Positions 51,596-64,000 of a DNA stretch of 64,000 bases are shown one piece after another. The notes under the pieces were generated by a model, which did not search any database, was not told the DNA's origin, and was given only the letters and a program-made list of their open reading frames with translations. The position numbers and the translations under genes were made by a program. The stretch's first letter is position 1; every line of letters starts with the position of its first letter. Source of the DNA: Chaetorhynchus papuensis. Taxonomy: Eukaryota; Chordata; Aves; Passeriformes; Rhipiduridae. The stretch is from assembly GCA_013396525.1 (NCBI GenBank), contig VWYX01001280.1, positions 62,001 through 126,000 on the forward strand, written 5' to 3'.

Positions 51596-54393
51596 GGGTG
51601 AAAGTAAAAAAGCTTCAATTCAGTTGTAGCAAGATCCCAAATTACACGGCAATGCCCTGCCCTTGGCACACCCTTCTGACTTAGCTGTGGGTGACATTTC
51701 CCAAGCTGGGGAATCCCTTGGTGATGGCACTCAGCTTTCTCCACCTGGTCAAAGCAGTGGTGAGAGCCCCGCTGCTGGTGCCACCAGCCCTCAACCCCTC
51801 TCACTGGTACCCACCCATGGATGTACCCCACGGGGATACCCTCACAGGTGGCCTAGACCAAGGTTTTTTCACAGGCAGAACTGCCCTGCAGGTGGAGATC
51901 CAAGCAGCAGTGCCCAAAATGTGGTGTTTTACATCAGAGGAGGAACTACAGGGACTCCCAGTGCACGGTAAAAACTGCCCCAGCCCTGTGACGTGCAGGG
52001 CAGCACCAGCACAACCTCAGTTGAAAATTTCAGATGGGGTTAACATTTTTCCCAGCCCACTCTTGCCCTGGCAGGTGTTGTGCCAGTTCAGGTATCACCT
52101 GGAACTCTGAGCTGGCACAGAGGTGGCGTTAAAGCCCAAAACTGGCACAAGCTCCAGAGAAAACACCTTGGCTCCTTCGCTGCCATGTGATTGTGTCACC
52201 CACACAGCCATTAAAAAAATGCTCAAGAGCTGGAGTGTATGGAGGCCCTGGCTAACAGCTAACACTGTAACTTTTCAGCTCATAAAATAAAATGAGCAAT
52301 TAATAAAGATTTATTAAAAGATAAGGATATCTCTGTAAAATCCACCATATTACATGACACAGCTTGAAGTAGATAGCCAAGAAAAACCCCAAACCCCAGC
52401 TCTGTGCCTACATTTAAAAAGGAAAATATAAATTTTGTTACCATTTCAGGGTATCTAAAAGGAATGCAAAAATCTTTGAATGTTTAGATTTAGAAAGTGT
52501 GTGAAATGATGAGGCTCTGGAGACATTCCTAAACGGTTTTTTAGCCTGTTGGTGTCCCCTTCCCAGGTTGTTCCTTGAGTGCTGTTCTACATCTCCTTCA
52601 GAGAAATTATTTTGTAATGTCTTAGGTTGGTTTCAGAGGAGAAAAACTGAGCTCCCTTCAGCCCTAATAATTCCTGTTTCTTGGGTGAAATGCCTGTCAT
52701 CCTTTTTGGACTATCCCCATTTTTCCTACCTCATCACTTCTGAAGAGCTCCCAGGAACTCCCAGCATGATTTGCTTTTTTTACCTCCTTTTGTGCTATCC
52801 CACAAACTCTGCTGCCTTCAGTAATGTTCCCTTTTATTTACCTTGGAGGAAAGATTAAAACTGGTCGCTGGAATTGAAGCAGCTCAAAATTTGATCCCAC
52901 ACATGACCAAATTTCAGTGTTTGTGACTTCCAGCTGCTCTGATTTTTCATGTAGGAAGCCACAGCCTTTGCACATGGTGCACATTACACAATGAGTTACT
53001 GCTTGTAAATCAATTGTGAATATTTTGTCATCAAAAGCTGCCCAAATTGGGTCTTACCAATTTAAAACTAGTGTCTGTATTACAGTATCTCTGGTATTTA
53101 TACTTTTTAAAGTCAGTGTAACAATAAGGCTCCCTCAGTGTATTCTTATGGTAATGGATGCAGTTATTACATGACCCATAAAATCCCCTGCTGCCAACAG
53201 TTCCTATCCAGAATCCACCCTGGATTTATCACTGATGGGGAGGGACCTGGAGCCACAACCAGCTCCAGCCCTGCTGAGGTGGGGAACAGGATTTTCCATG
53301 GAGATAGCAGCCCCTGTGCCCAGGACACAGCCGATGCCTGCCACAGGGCATAAAGGCAGTCCTGGCCTCTCCTTCTTGGTCCCCAAGGATGCTTTAGGAG
53401 ACAAGAAGTTTCCTCTGGAGCCCTCTTTCCAAGCCCTGTCGCCATCAACCTGCGCACTGAGTGCTGAGCATGGATGAAACTGAGCTGGTGCTGAACATCA
53501 TTTCACGGACAGCGCGCCCAGCACCGCTCCAGATACTGCTCCAGCTTGTCTGGCTTTTCAGCATTTCCCTGCTCTCCACAGATTTTCCACTGCTGCTCAA
53601 ACCAGCTCCACAGGTTGTGGCAGTAGCTCTGTGGGGTTGTGTAAACAGCAGCACTGCCAGGCCAGCTGCACCTCTGCGCGGCCGGTGACAGCGCTGGCGT
53701 CTGCTCCCTGCCATCTGTCACCCCGAGGGGGACAGATGTTGACAGCTGTTCTCATGCCAAGTGCTACCTGTGCCATGCAGCTACTGCGCTCAGCCAGCCA
53801 AAACATATCTCTAAGTTAGCCTGGTGGCTTTGGATTCCAGAGGTAGAGACCCATTTTCCGTGGTAAGGGGATTGGATTTGTGGTTCTCCTGGTATCTGGG
53901 ATGACAACATTTCTAGAAGGTGCACTGGCCTGTGCTGTGGCATTTTAGGATTTTTTATTTTTATTCTGTAGATAGCTAAGCTATGACATGCCTTTTTTTT
54001 TTTTTTGTGCAATTCTGATATTAATGATGAAAAGATGACTGCTTCTGTCAATCCTGCTTTGTCTTGGGAAGAAAACCCCAGAACTGACTTATCCTTTGGA
54101 TCTTTTGGCAGGTTCATAATCATAGTTATTGAAGGTGCCTTTCAGTTCATCACACCTTAGAAATATTTACAAGTAGTTGTAGTGGCATGGGGCATGTGCC
54201 TGACTGGGAGTGACTTCCCTTCTAGGAAAATACCTCTGCAGATATTAAATAATGTCTTGTGAACCACTAACGCAAGGGTCAATTAACTTTAGAAAGGATA
54301 GAAATAGAGCTGATTCAGTGTTTAAAAAAATGAAATAAATATTTGATGGCAATTAAGAAGCATGCTTCCTTTTTACAGACATTAATTGAGTTA

Positions 54394-54432
54394 CAGTTTT
54401 GTTAAAAGCATCCTTCAGTTTTGTTAAAAGCA
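54394..54432. repeat. short direct repeat
   Basis: CAGTTTTGTTAAAAGCA occurs at 54394-54410 and at 54416-54432, with a 22-base period. Confidence 0.9.
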
Positions 54433-55099
54433 ATAAGAACTCAATAGAAGTATCTCATGGTCCTGTTTTGAATTAATTATTAACAAGCAAGAGTAATCAA
54501 AATCATCAAATAAATTTGTCTCTCTCCATTAAAAGCATATCAGGGCAGTTTGCAGTGGCAAACCACAGCCAGATCTGACATTTCTAAGGGAAAAAAGAGT
54601 GGCCAAAACAAGGACAAAATTGAGCAGCTGGTTTTTTGTGGCTGAGAGAGAACAGAGGGGAACCTGTGCCGAGGGGAGAACCCTGAGCTGTGCTGGGCAC
54701 AAACCTGCCCTTTAGGGAAGAGCCCTGCAGGGTTCCCTCATGTAGTTGCAAGTTTATCTCTGGGTCCATACATTGTTTTACAGCTGTAATGATAATTTTT
54801 TTTTATTTTTAAGATACAGTTTTTGGGTAAAAGGTGTCCCAAAATCTTAACAGCAGATGGTTCCCTTGCTTGGAGTTAAACCCTTGTTTTTTCCTTTTGT
54901 GCCTCTTTCCTTTGAGAAATCAGGAACCATATTTTCTGGAATTTCAGTGTTGCTTCTCCTGGGTGAAGGCTGGGAGCAGGTTATGGAGAAGGCTCCTTGA
55001 TCTGGTGGCACCCACAGCGAGGGGAGCCCCTCTGGGCCGGTGCCTGTCTGCTGGGGAAGCATCCTCCTCCTCGGGGGTTATGGAGCCATCCAAGCAGTT

Positions 55100-55330
55100 C
55101 CTGACTCCTGTGCCCTTAATTTGAGTCGTTTAAATGAAGAGACTCTTGTGAATGCTATAAAATTGCAGTTTGCTGAGAAATCAAGGACCAGTGGGCCGTG
55201 ATAGGAAGCCAATTTAGTCCACAAAAATGCGAGAGCCGCGATAAGGAAGAACAAAGGACAAAAGGGAAAAAAGGCAGAAATCATGGCTAACAATTATATG
55301 AGTAACCCACTCTCTCCTCTGCAATGATTA
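55100..55330. promoter_or_regulatory. candidate conserved non-coding block with GATA and SOX words
   Basis: It contains GATAAG (55240-55245) directly followed by AACAAAGG (55250-55257), with CpGs retained just upstream (ATGCGAGAGCCGCGATAAGG), then an AT-rich stretch. No repeats are evident. Confidence 0.25.
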
Positions 55331-58300
55331 AACATTAAACTCCCACAAGCTAAGCAAACAAAAAGAAAATATCCTCTAAATTCCCCCAAGGCTTTTGTCT
55401 TTGTAGCAAGGTCTGAACTTGAGGGTGAGTGCAGCTGCATCCTCCGCGGAGCGCCCTCTGCCCTGGAGGTGCTCTCTGGATGAGCTGTCTGCACAGGGGT
55501 GTCTGTATCGGGGTGTCTCTGGCCAGGCTGGCTTCAGGCTGGGGCGATGAGCACTCTGCTCATAAAGCTCCTACACCATCCCCACAGGTGCAGCAGGGTA
55601 TCAGATTTTCTGTCCCCCTGCTCCACCTTACCTGCATGAGTTCAAGTCCAAAGAGGCAGAGCTGCACCTCTTTACTTTCCCTACAAAGGAATAATCTGTG
55701 TTTGCCTCCCCTTAGCTGCTATAACCCTGTAGCTTGTCCTCCTTTAGCTTCACTTTATTCGCCAGGCAGATCCCAGGCACATGCAGACTGCCTGTGGCCC
55801 AAAATTTGCCTTTTGCTACTTATCGCCTCTCCGCAACTTTAATTACTCCAACTAACTTCAAAAAGCAGAAGGAGATTTTAAAAATCACCCCAGATCACAA
55901 AGCAGGGAACTCAATTTACTTTTGCAGAGCCGCCTTGCCAAAACAAAGACCGCAAAAGTCGTTCTCTCCTAGGTGGACTCCACCGCTGCTTTATCAAAGA
56001 CAGGAACGGAGCAGCCAGCTTCCCACACGGCTCCCTGGAGCCCAGCTTCCCTCGGGAATGCAGCACAAGCATGCACGGGCATGCCAGGGCGAGCAGCACG
56101 CAAACAAACCCTCCTTTGCAGGGTCCCACAGTGCTCTTGCTTAACGCAGAGCTCGGCTTTCCACCTCCGCTGCGCTCGGCGTTTGCGCTGCTGGAGGTGA
56201 ACGGGGTCAGCAGAAGTTGCTGAGGTTGGGATTCAGCTGTTGTGGGGACAGCATAGGAGGGTAGGGGATGAATTCCCAGCAGGGAAGGCTCTGAGGGGAT
56301 GTTATCCCAGGGGCAGCTGGAGAAAAGGGAAGTTCCCGGTTGCTGACAGTGACATTTTCCCTCTGGAGCATCTCCCCCACTGTCTGAGTAGCACTGAAAC
56401 CCAGGAAGGTCTGGGGCCATAGTGAGAGTCTGTGAAGGAGCTGTGATAGGATTCCAAGAGCTACAATATGATTTTGGGTATGTAAAGTAGGTAAACAGAG
56501 GTGCCCTGGCTGCACACTTGTTCACAGACACACCAGCTTTGTGAAAACACCGAGACTCAACCAGAAACACCAAAGGTCAGACGTGCAAAAAGGATTCCTG
56601 TTTGCAAAGTTTGAAAATATCCCTCTCCTGCAGCTCAACTCTGAACACCATCACTTGGAAGGGAGTGGGGCATTTGAAATCAAAATTGGAAGTATGCTAT
56701 CTTAGATGATTATTTATTCAATGAGACACTCACAGTCTACGCCTGGCTGAAATAAATGGGGCCTTACCCTGGTGGGGCTGTTCCTCAGCAGAACTAAGGG
56801 TAAGGCTGGGCAATTGCATCTGGTTGAGTTATCATGTCTAATAAGTTAATTCAGCCATGTGAAAAGCTGAAAGACTTAAAATACCCGTGAGGGGATTTTT
56901 TTAGGTTTGCAATAGGCTATGGGCCTGTTTGTAGCTGGGGAATATGACACAGTGAATGAGAAGTGGCATATTAAGCTCAGCTGCTTCAACAAATGCATGT
57001 GTAAATAACAGTGGTGGATTAAGGACTTAGTTTTAAAGAGTACAGATGTAGAGCTCTAAGGGAGTTAGAGAGCTGAACAGAGAAAACTAAATGAAAATGG
57101 TAAAACGGGAGAGGAAAGGAGGAGAAAGGAGAAGTGAAAACAACCAAAAAAGAAAGGAAATTATGGAGCAGACATAAAAACAGAGATCACCAGGAAGAAA
57201 ACAAAAACAGAGACTGAGTTGTCCCCTTTCAGATGGTGATTGTGAAATGAAAAAGCTTCACTGGAACCAAAAGCGGTCACTTCAGTTCATGTCCCCTGGA
57301 GAAGCCCGTAAAGCCAGCACGGCGTACCCAGAGATACGGAAAACGGTGAGTGTTGCTGCTGTGTAATCTGTTTTCTTTCATCTGATGAAGGTCAAGGCTT
57401 TGACATTTTCCACCAGACTGGCCCGGTTTGGGTGTCGGGCTGTTTGTTTGTTTACAGATGGAGAAATGTTTCCGACATCTGTCTGCATTCTCCCAGCAGC
57501 TACCTCATGTTTCTTGCAGCTTCCCAGCCTTGCCCACGGACCGTTCTTGGAAGGTTCGTTTAGTTTGTGTTGGTTAAAACACCCTTTAGCTGAACTCACT
57601 TAACACAACACCACACTGAGAACTGTCTTAGCCTTCATGTAATGTTTTGCTAATTTTAACAAACAGGCTGAGTGGTAGGAGCCACTGGGGTTGCTGAAGA
57701 GCCATGAAGAGATTACTTAGTCAGATATTTCTGGAAACGTCTAGTTTTCTAGAAATACAGATGAAATCATACCGAGATCAGAGCACAGCTGTGCAGAGAA
57801 GAGGCAACTCGTTTTTCACCTCCATTGTCAAGCCAAAATTAGTCCAGCACTGGCTGGAGACGTGATGTGGTTGCTTGGTTTTAGAGCAGCTTGAGCAGAG
57901 ACCTGTGAAATGGGCACAAGCTGGTGCTGGAGCTGGGGATTAACGAGTCCCCTGAGCCCTTGGAGCAGCTCCTGTCTCATCCCCGTGTGCATCCCACAGC
58001 AGGGCCAACCTGCATCTCACCCCCTGGGTGCAAGGAACGAAATGAGTTTGGGAAACACACAGAAACCACAAAGGCAATGCCTCAAGTAGAAACTTGGTGA
58101 CAAACCAAGCTGTTCTGTGAGCGGCCAAGTAATCAGGCTTACAGAGTTGTGTCTGGCCCTTATTCCCACCCCCTGTGGGGCTCCCAGCTCCTTCCCACGT
58201 CCTCCTGGCTGTCCCCTGGGGCGAGCCAGGGCTGGGGGGTCAGCTGCCCAGTGGGCAGGATGGCAGCCAAGGACCACGAGTCCTCTCCTCCAGTGTCCTG

Positions 58301-61300
58301 ACACACGTCTCTCCTCCCTGTCCCCACTGATTTCTATCATATGGGCAGGGATGTCTTTGGGTTTCTTAGGCTCTTTCAGATTTGATTTTAATTAGCCGGC
58401 AGGCTCTGAACTCTGACAAAATGTACTTTAGCCTTAACTCTGCTTTAAAATTGACTTCTGTGCAAGAAGACATGAAAATCGATGTGTGTGAACTTGGGAG
58501 CTTATTACCTGTGCAGTTTATCTACTAATGGCTATACCTAAATGTTTTACATTTCCTGCAGTAGATCAGTGTTATAATTGTGCAACTAATTGAACAGGGC
58601 TTTCATTGAACTATCCCTAGGAACAGTTTACACTTAAACACTCATTACCTAAAGCTTTTACAGAAACGAATACCATAAATTTCCTTTCAAAATTTTGATT
58701 TAGTGCAAGCACGCTGCCATTTTTTTCAGCAAACAAAATATAAACTTTATGTTGTAGAAATGTGCACATGGTCTTTGGCAGACTGGCTCCTGACCTCAGA
58801 ATTACTATGAAACATGTATTTGAAGTACTGAGACACTAGAGGGTAAATGTATTTACAGGAATGAAAGGCTGACCAGAATGATAAATGAATCAGGCTTAAT
58901 CAGAAACAAACAGTGACCTATTCATAGCTGTTTCAAAAAGGCAAGAATTTTGCAGATGTTGTTGGGTCAAGTTATATAAAAAGACAGTTTATAACGAGCA
59001 GAATGCGTGTTCTAAAGTCAAGGGAAGTCTTCACAGACACATGTTTTTCCCATAGCTACGTGACTTTATTCCCCAGCGGCGTGGTTTCATTTTGATACAT
59101 GCTCCTTTTCATCTCTGACCAGGGCACCATCCCCGTGGTGGAGGGGTTGCTGGAGAGCGCAGTGAGAACTTGGAGAGACATGAGGAACTGAAGTTTTGGA
59201 ATTAATTCCCTTAAGACATCCCAATCCATATTAGTGGGAGCGATGCCCAGTGCTGAGCGAAACCTGTGCCGGGAACCTGCACCGTGGGCAGCACCGGGGT
59301 GGTGCTGCACTGCCCAGATTTTGGGCAAGGTCAAACATTACTCTGACATATCCATCAGTGCCCCTGGGGTGCTCACAAGTGTGTGGGAAACACTTTCTTG
59401 GACGGCAGCTCTGGCTCCCATGGGCAAGGCTTCTGCTGGCTGCAAGTGAGGTTTTGAGAGCCTTGTGTTTAGAGTCGAGCACGACTAAGGAGCTCATCAA
59501 GAGCTGGAGCCCATTTTTCTCCCATCTCAAGTGGTGGGAGAGTCAGGCAAAGGGCTGCAGTTCAGCCAGCAGAGGAGCTGGGGAAGAGCCAAGACGAGCT
59601 TTTAAAGGGCTCATGAGTTGACACTGATTTGCCTTTGAAAACCCTGAGCACCTGCACTGAAGCCCAGAAGACCAGAACCCATTCACTGGCCTGGAGCCCA
59701 ACTCATGCTCCATTAAACCACATTTCATTTCTTCTAAATAAATAATCAGCCTCCTTTATGGCACCATAATATATCTGAGGTAGTGTCTCTGCTGCTATTA
59801 AAAGAGAAGAAGAGGGGAAGGAGATTGATAGCCGACGTTTCATGTGATGAAAGGCAGAATTAATCATAACCCAAGTACAGGATGGCAGTGCTGCATCAGT
59901 TCTGGCCTGAGCCTGCCTCTCTGTGTATCACCTTGTTGCACAATATTTCATAAAACACAGAAATGTTGAAATAGAGTCATCCTGGAAAGAACTGTTTATA
60001 CCCAAATTGTGGATCTGGTGGCATTAAACAAGATCCCTTGCTTTGAATCAGGCTGTGTTTTGTCCCCTCTAGGGTTGCACGGGTGGCTGGAGAAGTCAGA
60101 CCTGCAGGGTCCAGAGGCTGCCAGGGGTCGTGCACTGAAATTTGAAATGTAGAAGTGGGGTAGTAGGAAAGGACATAGGCTGGCAGGTCAGAAAGGGCAG
60201 AGAGTAGTGTGTAAACTCAGAAGGATTTACAAAAACATTTGCACAACTGATCCAGAATAAGCTCATTCATAGTTTATGTAAAATTAGAGCCCACTTGGAA
60301 AATATTATTCAGTCAAACAGAAATTAGAAAACATGTGTGGATCTGCTGGAAATTTGAGATGTGAACAACCCCAAACTTTCTCTTCCTATAGTCTAGAGCC
60401 AGGTTTTGCCATCTAAGCCCATGCCTTAATACAGTGGAAATTGCCAATTTTCAGCAAGAACCTGCGGGTAATGGAAACGAGCTGCTGACTGAATTTACCC
60501 TTCCCATGAGCGTGACAGGAGGAGAGGCTGCAGTCGCTTATTTTCACTCTGTGACAAACATGATTAATGGCATAAACTGATCAGTTCTGGTCCCACTTCA
60601 CCACCTCCACCAGGTGCTAAAATCACTTAATCGAGGGAGGAAATGCCAGCACTGACTGAAGGAAGAAGAAGAGCATGTGTAGCATGGCTTGGAAGGCGTG
60701 GTAGCCATGTTTCACCATCTACACCCAGACCTAAACCAGGATCCACATTGGAGGAATCAATCTGGTTTTTAGTAATTTAAGATTCTCAGATGTCTTCTGG
60801 CTAAGCATTTGGTTTGGAGAAATACCTGCAATTTCATGGCTGTGAACTTTTAGCAAAAAGACAGTTTCTTTTTAAAAGAGGAAGGGGTAGTTCTAAGCAC
60901 TTTGTTTTCCTGCTGTGGAGCAGACAGTTTTTATCTCTACCTGAAATCTAAACTTTGCAGACAAGGTGAAAAGAGACGTGTTCGACTCCTGTGTAACAAT
61001 TCAAAAGTCCCGACACAGACGCACAGAGACGAACCACAGACATCGTCTCTTAAACAACTTTTTGCAAAAGCTGTGCAGGCGATTCACAGGTCTTCACAGG
61101 AACTTGGTATTTTGCTGGGGAGCATAATCTCTTCTAATACTGTTAATTTTAATGAGCCCTTTCTTGTCTGGTGGTTTAAACCACAGGCCTACAAGTCACA
61201 ACACAGGCGTGACGTTCCTGCTCTTCCTTGGCCTCGTGTCTCACCTCCAGCGAGACACAATTGCATTGTTGCGTTCTTCTGAACCCTGAGCCCTAAAACT

Positions 61301-64000
61301 GCAAGACATTTGCCCATCCGTATTGCTTCACTGAAATAACATTTGCAGAGCACTTTGGGTTGTCAGAGGAGAGACATTATTTATTAGTGTAATTTCTGAT
61401 TTCGGCTATGCCCACGCAACCTGCTCGTTGGTGTGGAACGGCGTCATTTCTCTGACTTCCTTTCTGTGCAAAGGCTCGGTGTTATCTGCATTAGGAAGTG
61501 TGATTAAGGAAAGAACTATGCTTCTTTTTAAGGGTTTTTTTTTTAGGTAGATCAACTTAACATGTGCTTTTCCCTTCACAGAAGTTATTTTACTTTTTTT
61601 CTGAGCTGAAAGCCCTGCAGCAGTGAGTTGTGATCCTGAGATAACAATGAGCATTTTCTATGATGACTTGAGCCCACGTGCCACCAGCATTTTCTTTGAG
61701 GTGCTAAGCCTCTCCTTTCAACACCAACGTCAGTAAAATTCAAGGGAACTCCAATAGTTCAGAGGGGAACCTTGGCTGGAACAATTCTTGTGGAGGCTGT
61801 ACATGCTCAGGCATCACTTACAGGAAGGACTGGCATTGATGTACGAATATTTTATTTGCAGCATCTGTGCTAATGAACTCTCTAGCTAACTGTGACCCTT
61901 GAAACACTCTGCAGCTTCCAGAAAGTGCAAAGTGAGTTAATGGTCATGTGTGGACGTGAAGATCAGTGGGTAAAGGCTGAAGAAATCTAGCAAAACCCCA
62001 TGTCAGCAGCCTGTTGAATCAGCTCTTTAAACAAGCTGCTGGATGTTGATGCAGGGTTTTGAAGTCTTATGTGCTGACAGGCCCTTGTATTTGCCTACTG
62101 ATGGCAAAGGCATTATATTTGTCATCAACTGCACAGCAATAATTGGAGACAGCATTTTTGTCACAGACTCGATAGGTGTTGCAACAAGCCTGGAGTGTTG
62201 CCTCTGTGTCTGTCGCCACATTTTAGAATTCTTGGTTTAGGCCTGTTGTTTTTTTTTTTTTCTGATATGTCATATCAGAGTCCAAGCTGTTTTATGAGCA
62301 GTAAGCATTGACTTCCCACAAATACCACATCAGCATCCAGACATAGCAGGAATAACTGCGGTAGAGTTCATCCTTTCCCAAATGCCTGTTGCAGGGGGAC
62401 TGTGTCACTCCGGATTTTGGGTGAGCTGGTCAGCACCCATCTGTGCGTCTGGTTCTCTGAAGAGACAACTAATAAAATTCAGGCAAAAACCTGTAATGTG
62501 CGTGGGGAAATCAGTGGCCAAATATTGCTTGTGTCAACTGGTAATTGCAGTTCAGGGTGGGAGATGGCAGCCCCTGGTTATGTGCAGGTTTTTTCAGGCA
62601 TAAACAGAGATAAAGTTCTCTGAGATTTTGAGGAGTGTAAATACTGAGTCTCATGTCAAGGTTTGCACAACGCCTTTGATTTCCCTCCCATTTCTGCTGT
62701 TAGTTCAAATGAACGGGATGCTCTAGAGTTTTGACCCAGAATCACGGAGTTCTGCAAAATTGCTTGATGCAGGTTAAGGTAGGACGTGTTTCTGTGAAAA
62801 GTAAAGAGGTTCCATGGTAGGGATGGCCATCCCTGCAACAATAGTGGAAAACAGGCTGGGGAGGACCAGGCAAACACTTTCTCTGCTGCCCCAAATGAGG
62901 GATGCCCGCTCCAAAGTTGGACATCTCACCGGTGGTTCCAGTACTCACACCCCACCCAGGCTTGGCCCTGAAAATGCAAGTTTTTAAATGTTTGGGTGAG
63001 AAGAAAGGTCAATTTTGCTTCAAAATCTCCTCCACACTGCCTTGGTGTTCAGTCCTGAGGACACCTTCTGAGCTGCTCCCGGGCCAGGCCAGCCCTGCAA
63101 GCTCCACTTTTGTCTCGGTGAGAGCTGAGGCTGAGCCTGGTGAAGTACCAGCAGTTCTGGAAATCCCCAAGAAGCAGCAGCCAGGCAGCACAGCCTGTGT
63201 GCTGCAAAAAAACCCCTGTTCACCACCATCCCCAATATTATTAATCAGCCCACGGTTTGCTCAGACAGGAAATTGTTACTGACCACTTTAATTTTACTAA
63301 ACAAATGAAACCACCCCATTACTCATTCAAATCTAATAAACCGCAGCACACAGAGGAGGAAGTGAGCACTTCAAAATGGCTCGGAGAAAAGTTCTCACTT
63401 TGTTTTGCCATTTAATTAAAGCCAGGCTCTTTACAGGAAAGGGCATAATTAAATGGCAGCATGTGGACTATGATAATCTTCTCCATTGGCATCTCAACAT
63501 GCAACTTGCTACCGAAGGCAGACAGACTCTTTGTGCTGCTCTTTGCACTCCCAGAGCCTTACCTGCTCCTCAGGAAGAAAATACATTGGGTACCAGCACA
63601 GCTCTGCTCTTCATACCCTGTTGGATAATCCAGGGCTTCATTAAGAAGGTGCCAGTGAAATAAATTTCCTTATTGCCTAATGTCTGCAGATGTTCAGAAA
63701 GCAAATTCCTGAAGATGGGCCCTGCAAATCACCTGACAGCCGTCGATTTTATCAATGCCTTGGCATTTCCCGATCATCAGGTCTTTAAAATATAAACAAA
63801 ATAGTCCAGCTTTAATATTTGCAGTCCTAGCACTAGTTCAATATGTGATGTGATTTGTGTGCATATGTAAATATTGTCTTTGCAGTCAGAAGGCAGACAA
63901 AGCATGAATGTACTTGCACCACAGAGAGGGATTGCTGTAATTGTTTGCCTTTCTTCTCAACATCAAATTACTGCTTTAAATGAAGGGAATTTCACAAACA

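Larger units (their letters stand above)
47207..64000. other. intergenic region upstream of PLEKHA1, no recognisable gene
   Basis: About 16.8 kb. Open frames are short and lack protein-like features I recognise. Gene order in other vertebrates puts BTBD16 upstream of PLEKHA1 on the same strand, but I cannot identify any of its exons here. The region holds the ERV LTR fragment, short repeats and several candidate non-coding regulatory blocks (47500-47810, 50340-50640, 55100-55330, 58390-58760, 63660-63990). Confidence 0.6.

Noticed and set aside
55911..56573. Minus-strand frame of 220 codons
   Set aside because: This is the longest gap-free frame in the window, but its composition is unlike a protein domain, a shorter frame overlaps it on the other strand, and no promoter or splice signals support it.
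59056..59334. Minus-strand frame with a partly protein-like stretch (WDVLRELIPKLQFLMSLQV)
   Set aside because: I could not relate it to BTBD16 or any other family. No convincing exon set surrounds it, and an AATAAA occurs inside it just before the stop. A chance frame is the simpler reading.
60902..61282. Plus-strand frame of 126 codons
   Set aside because: No domain, no splice partners and ordinary intergenic composition.

Overview
The window is nuclear DNA from a bird. The evidence is a CR1 LINE 3' end closing in the avian-type ATTCTATGA tail (46806-47020), a second CR1 remnant beside it, a fragment of a common avian ERV LTR type (51505-51595), and a multi-exon vertebrate gene with short exons, long AT-rich introns and CpG-island promoters. 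The species cannot be named from this.

The one gene I can reconstruct fully is PLEKHA1 (TAPP1) on the minus strand. Its eleven coding exons run from 31310 (ATG) down to 15888 (stop). All introns are GT-AG, the reading frame is intact, and the product is 411 aa with two PH domains and a C-terminal SDV PDZ ligand. A 3'UTR of about 2.2 kb ends near an AATAAA at 13669-13674. An unused-looking stretch at 18227-18355 reads as an alternative terminal exon giving a different C terminus. The promoter and non-coding first exon lie in a CpG island near 44.5-45.0 kb, so intron 1 is about 13.2 kb.

That promoter appears twice. Bases 43369-45089 recur at 45091-46811 with no difference I could find, separated by a single N at 45090. 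The left copy stops about four bases into the CR1 and the right copy starts beside an A-rich run. This looks like two overlapping contigs that were never merged, not a biological duplication.

Left of PLEKHA1, a second CpG island (about 7650-9230) has its centre replaced by 718 Ns (8032-8749). From conserved vertebrate gene order (PLEKHA1 followed by HTRA1 in the same orientation) it most likely hides HTRA1 exon 1 on the minus strand, with 1-7650 being the start of its long first intron. No HTRA1 coding sequence is visible, so this is inference.

The regions 9.3-13.6 kb and 47.2-64 kb contain no gene I recognise. They hold simple repeats and several stretches that look like conserved non-coding regulatory DNA (clustered homeodomain, POU, SOX and GATA-type words, some with retained CpGs). 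I did not find a previously undescribed system. The points most worth following up are the promoter mis-assembly, the alternative TAPP1 C terminus, the ZNF143/NRF1-type promoter and the candidate enhancers.
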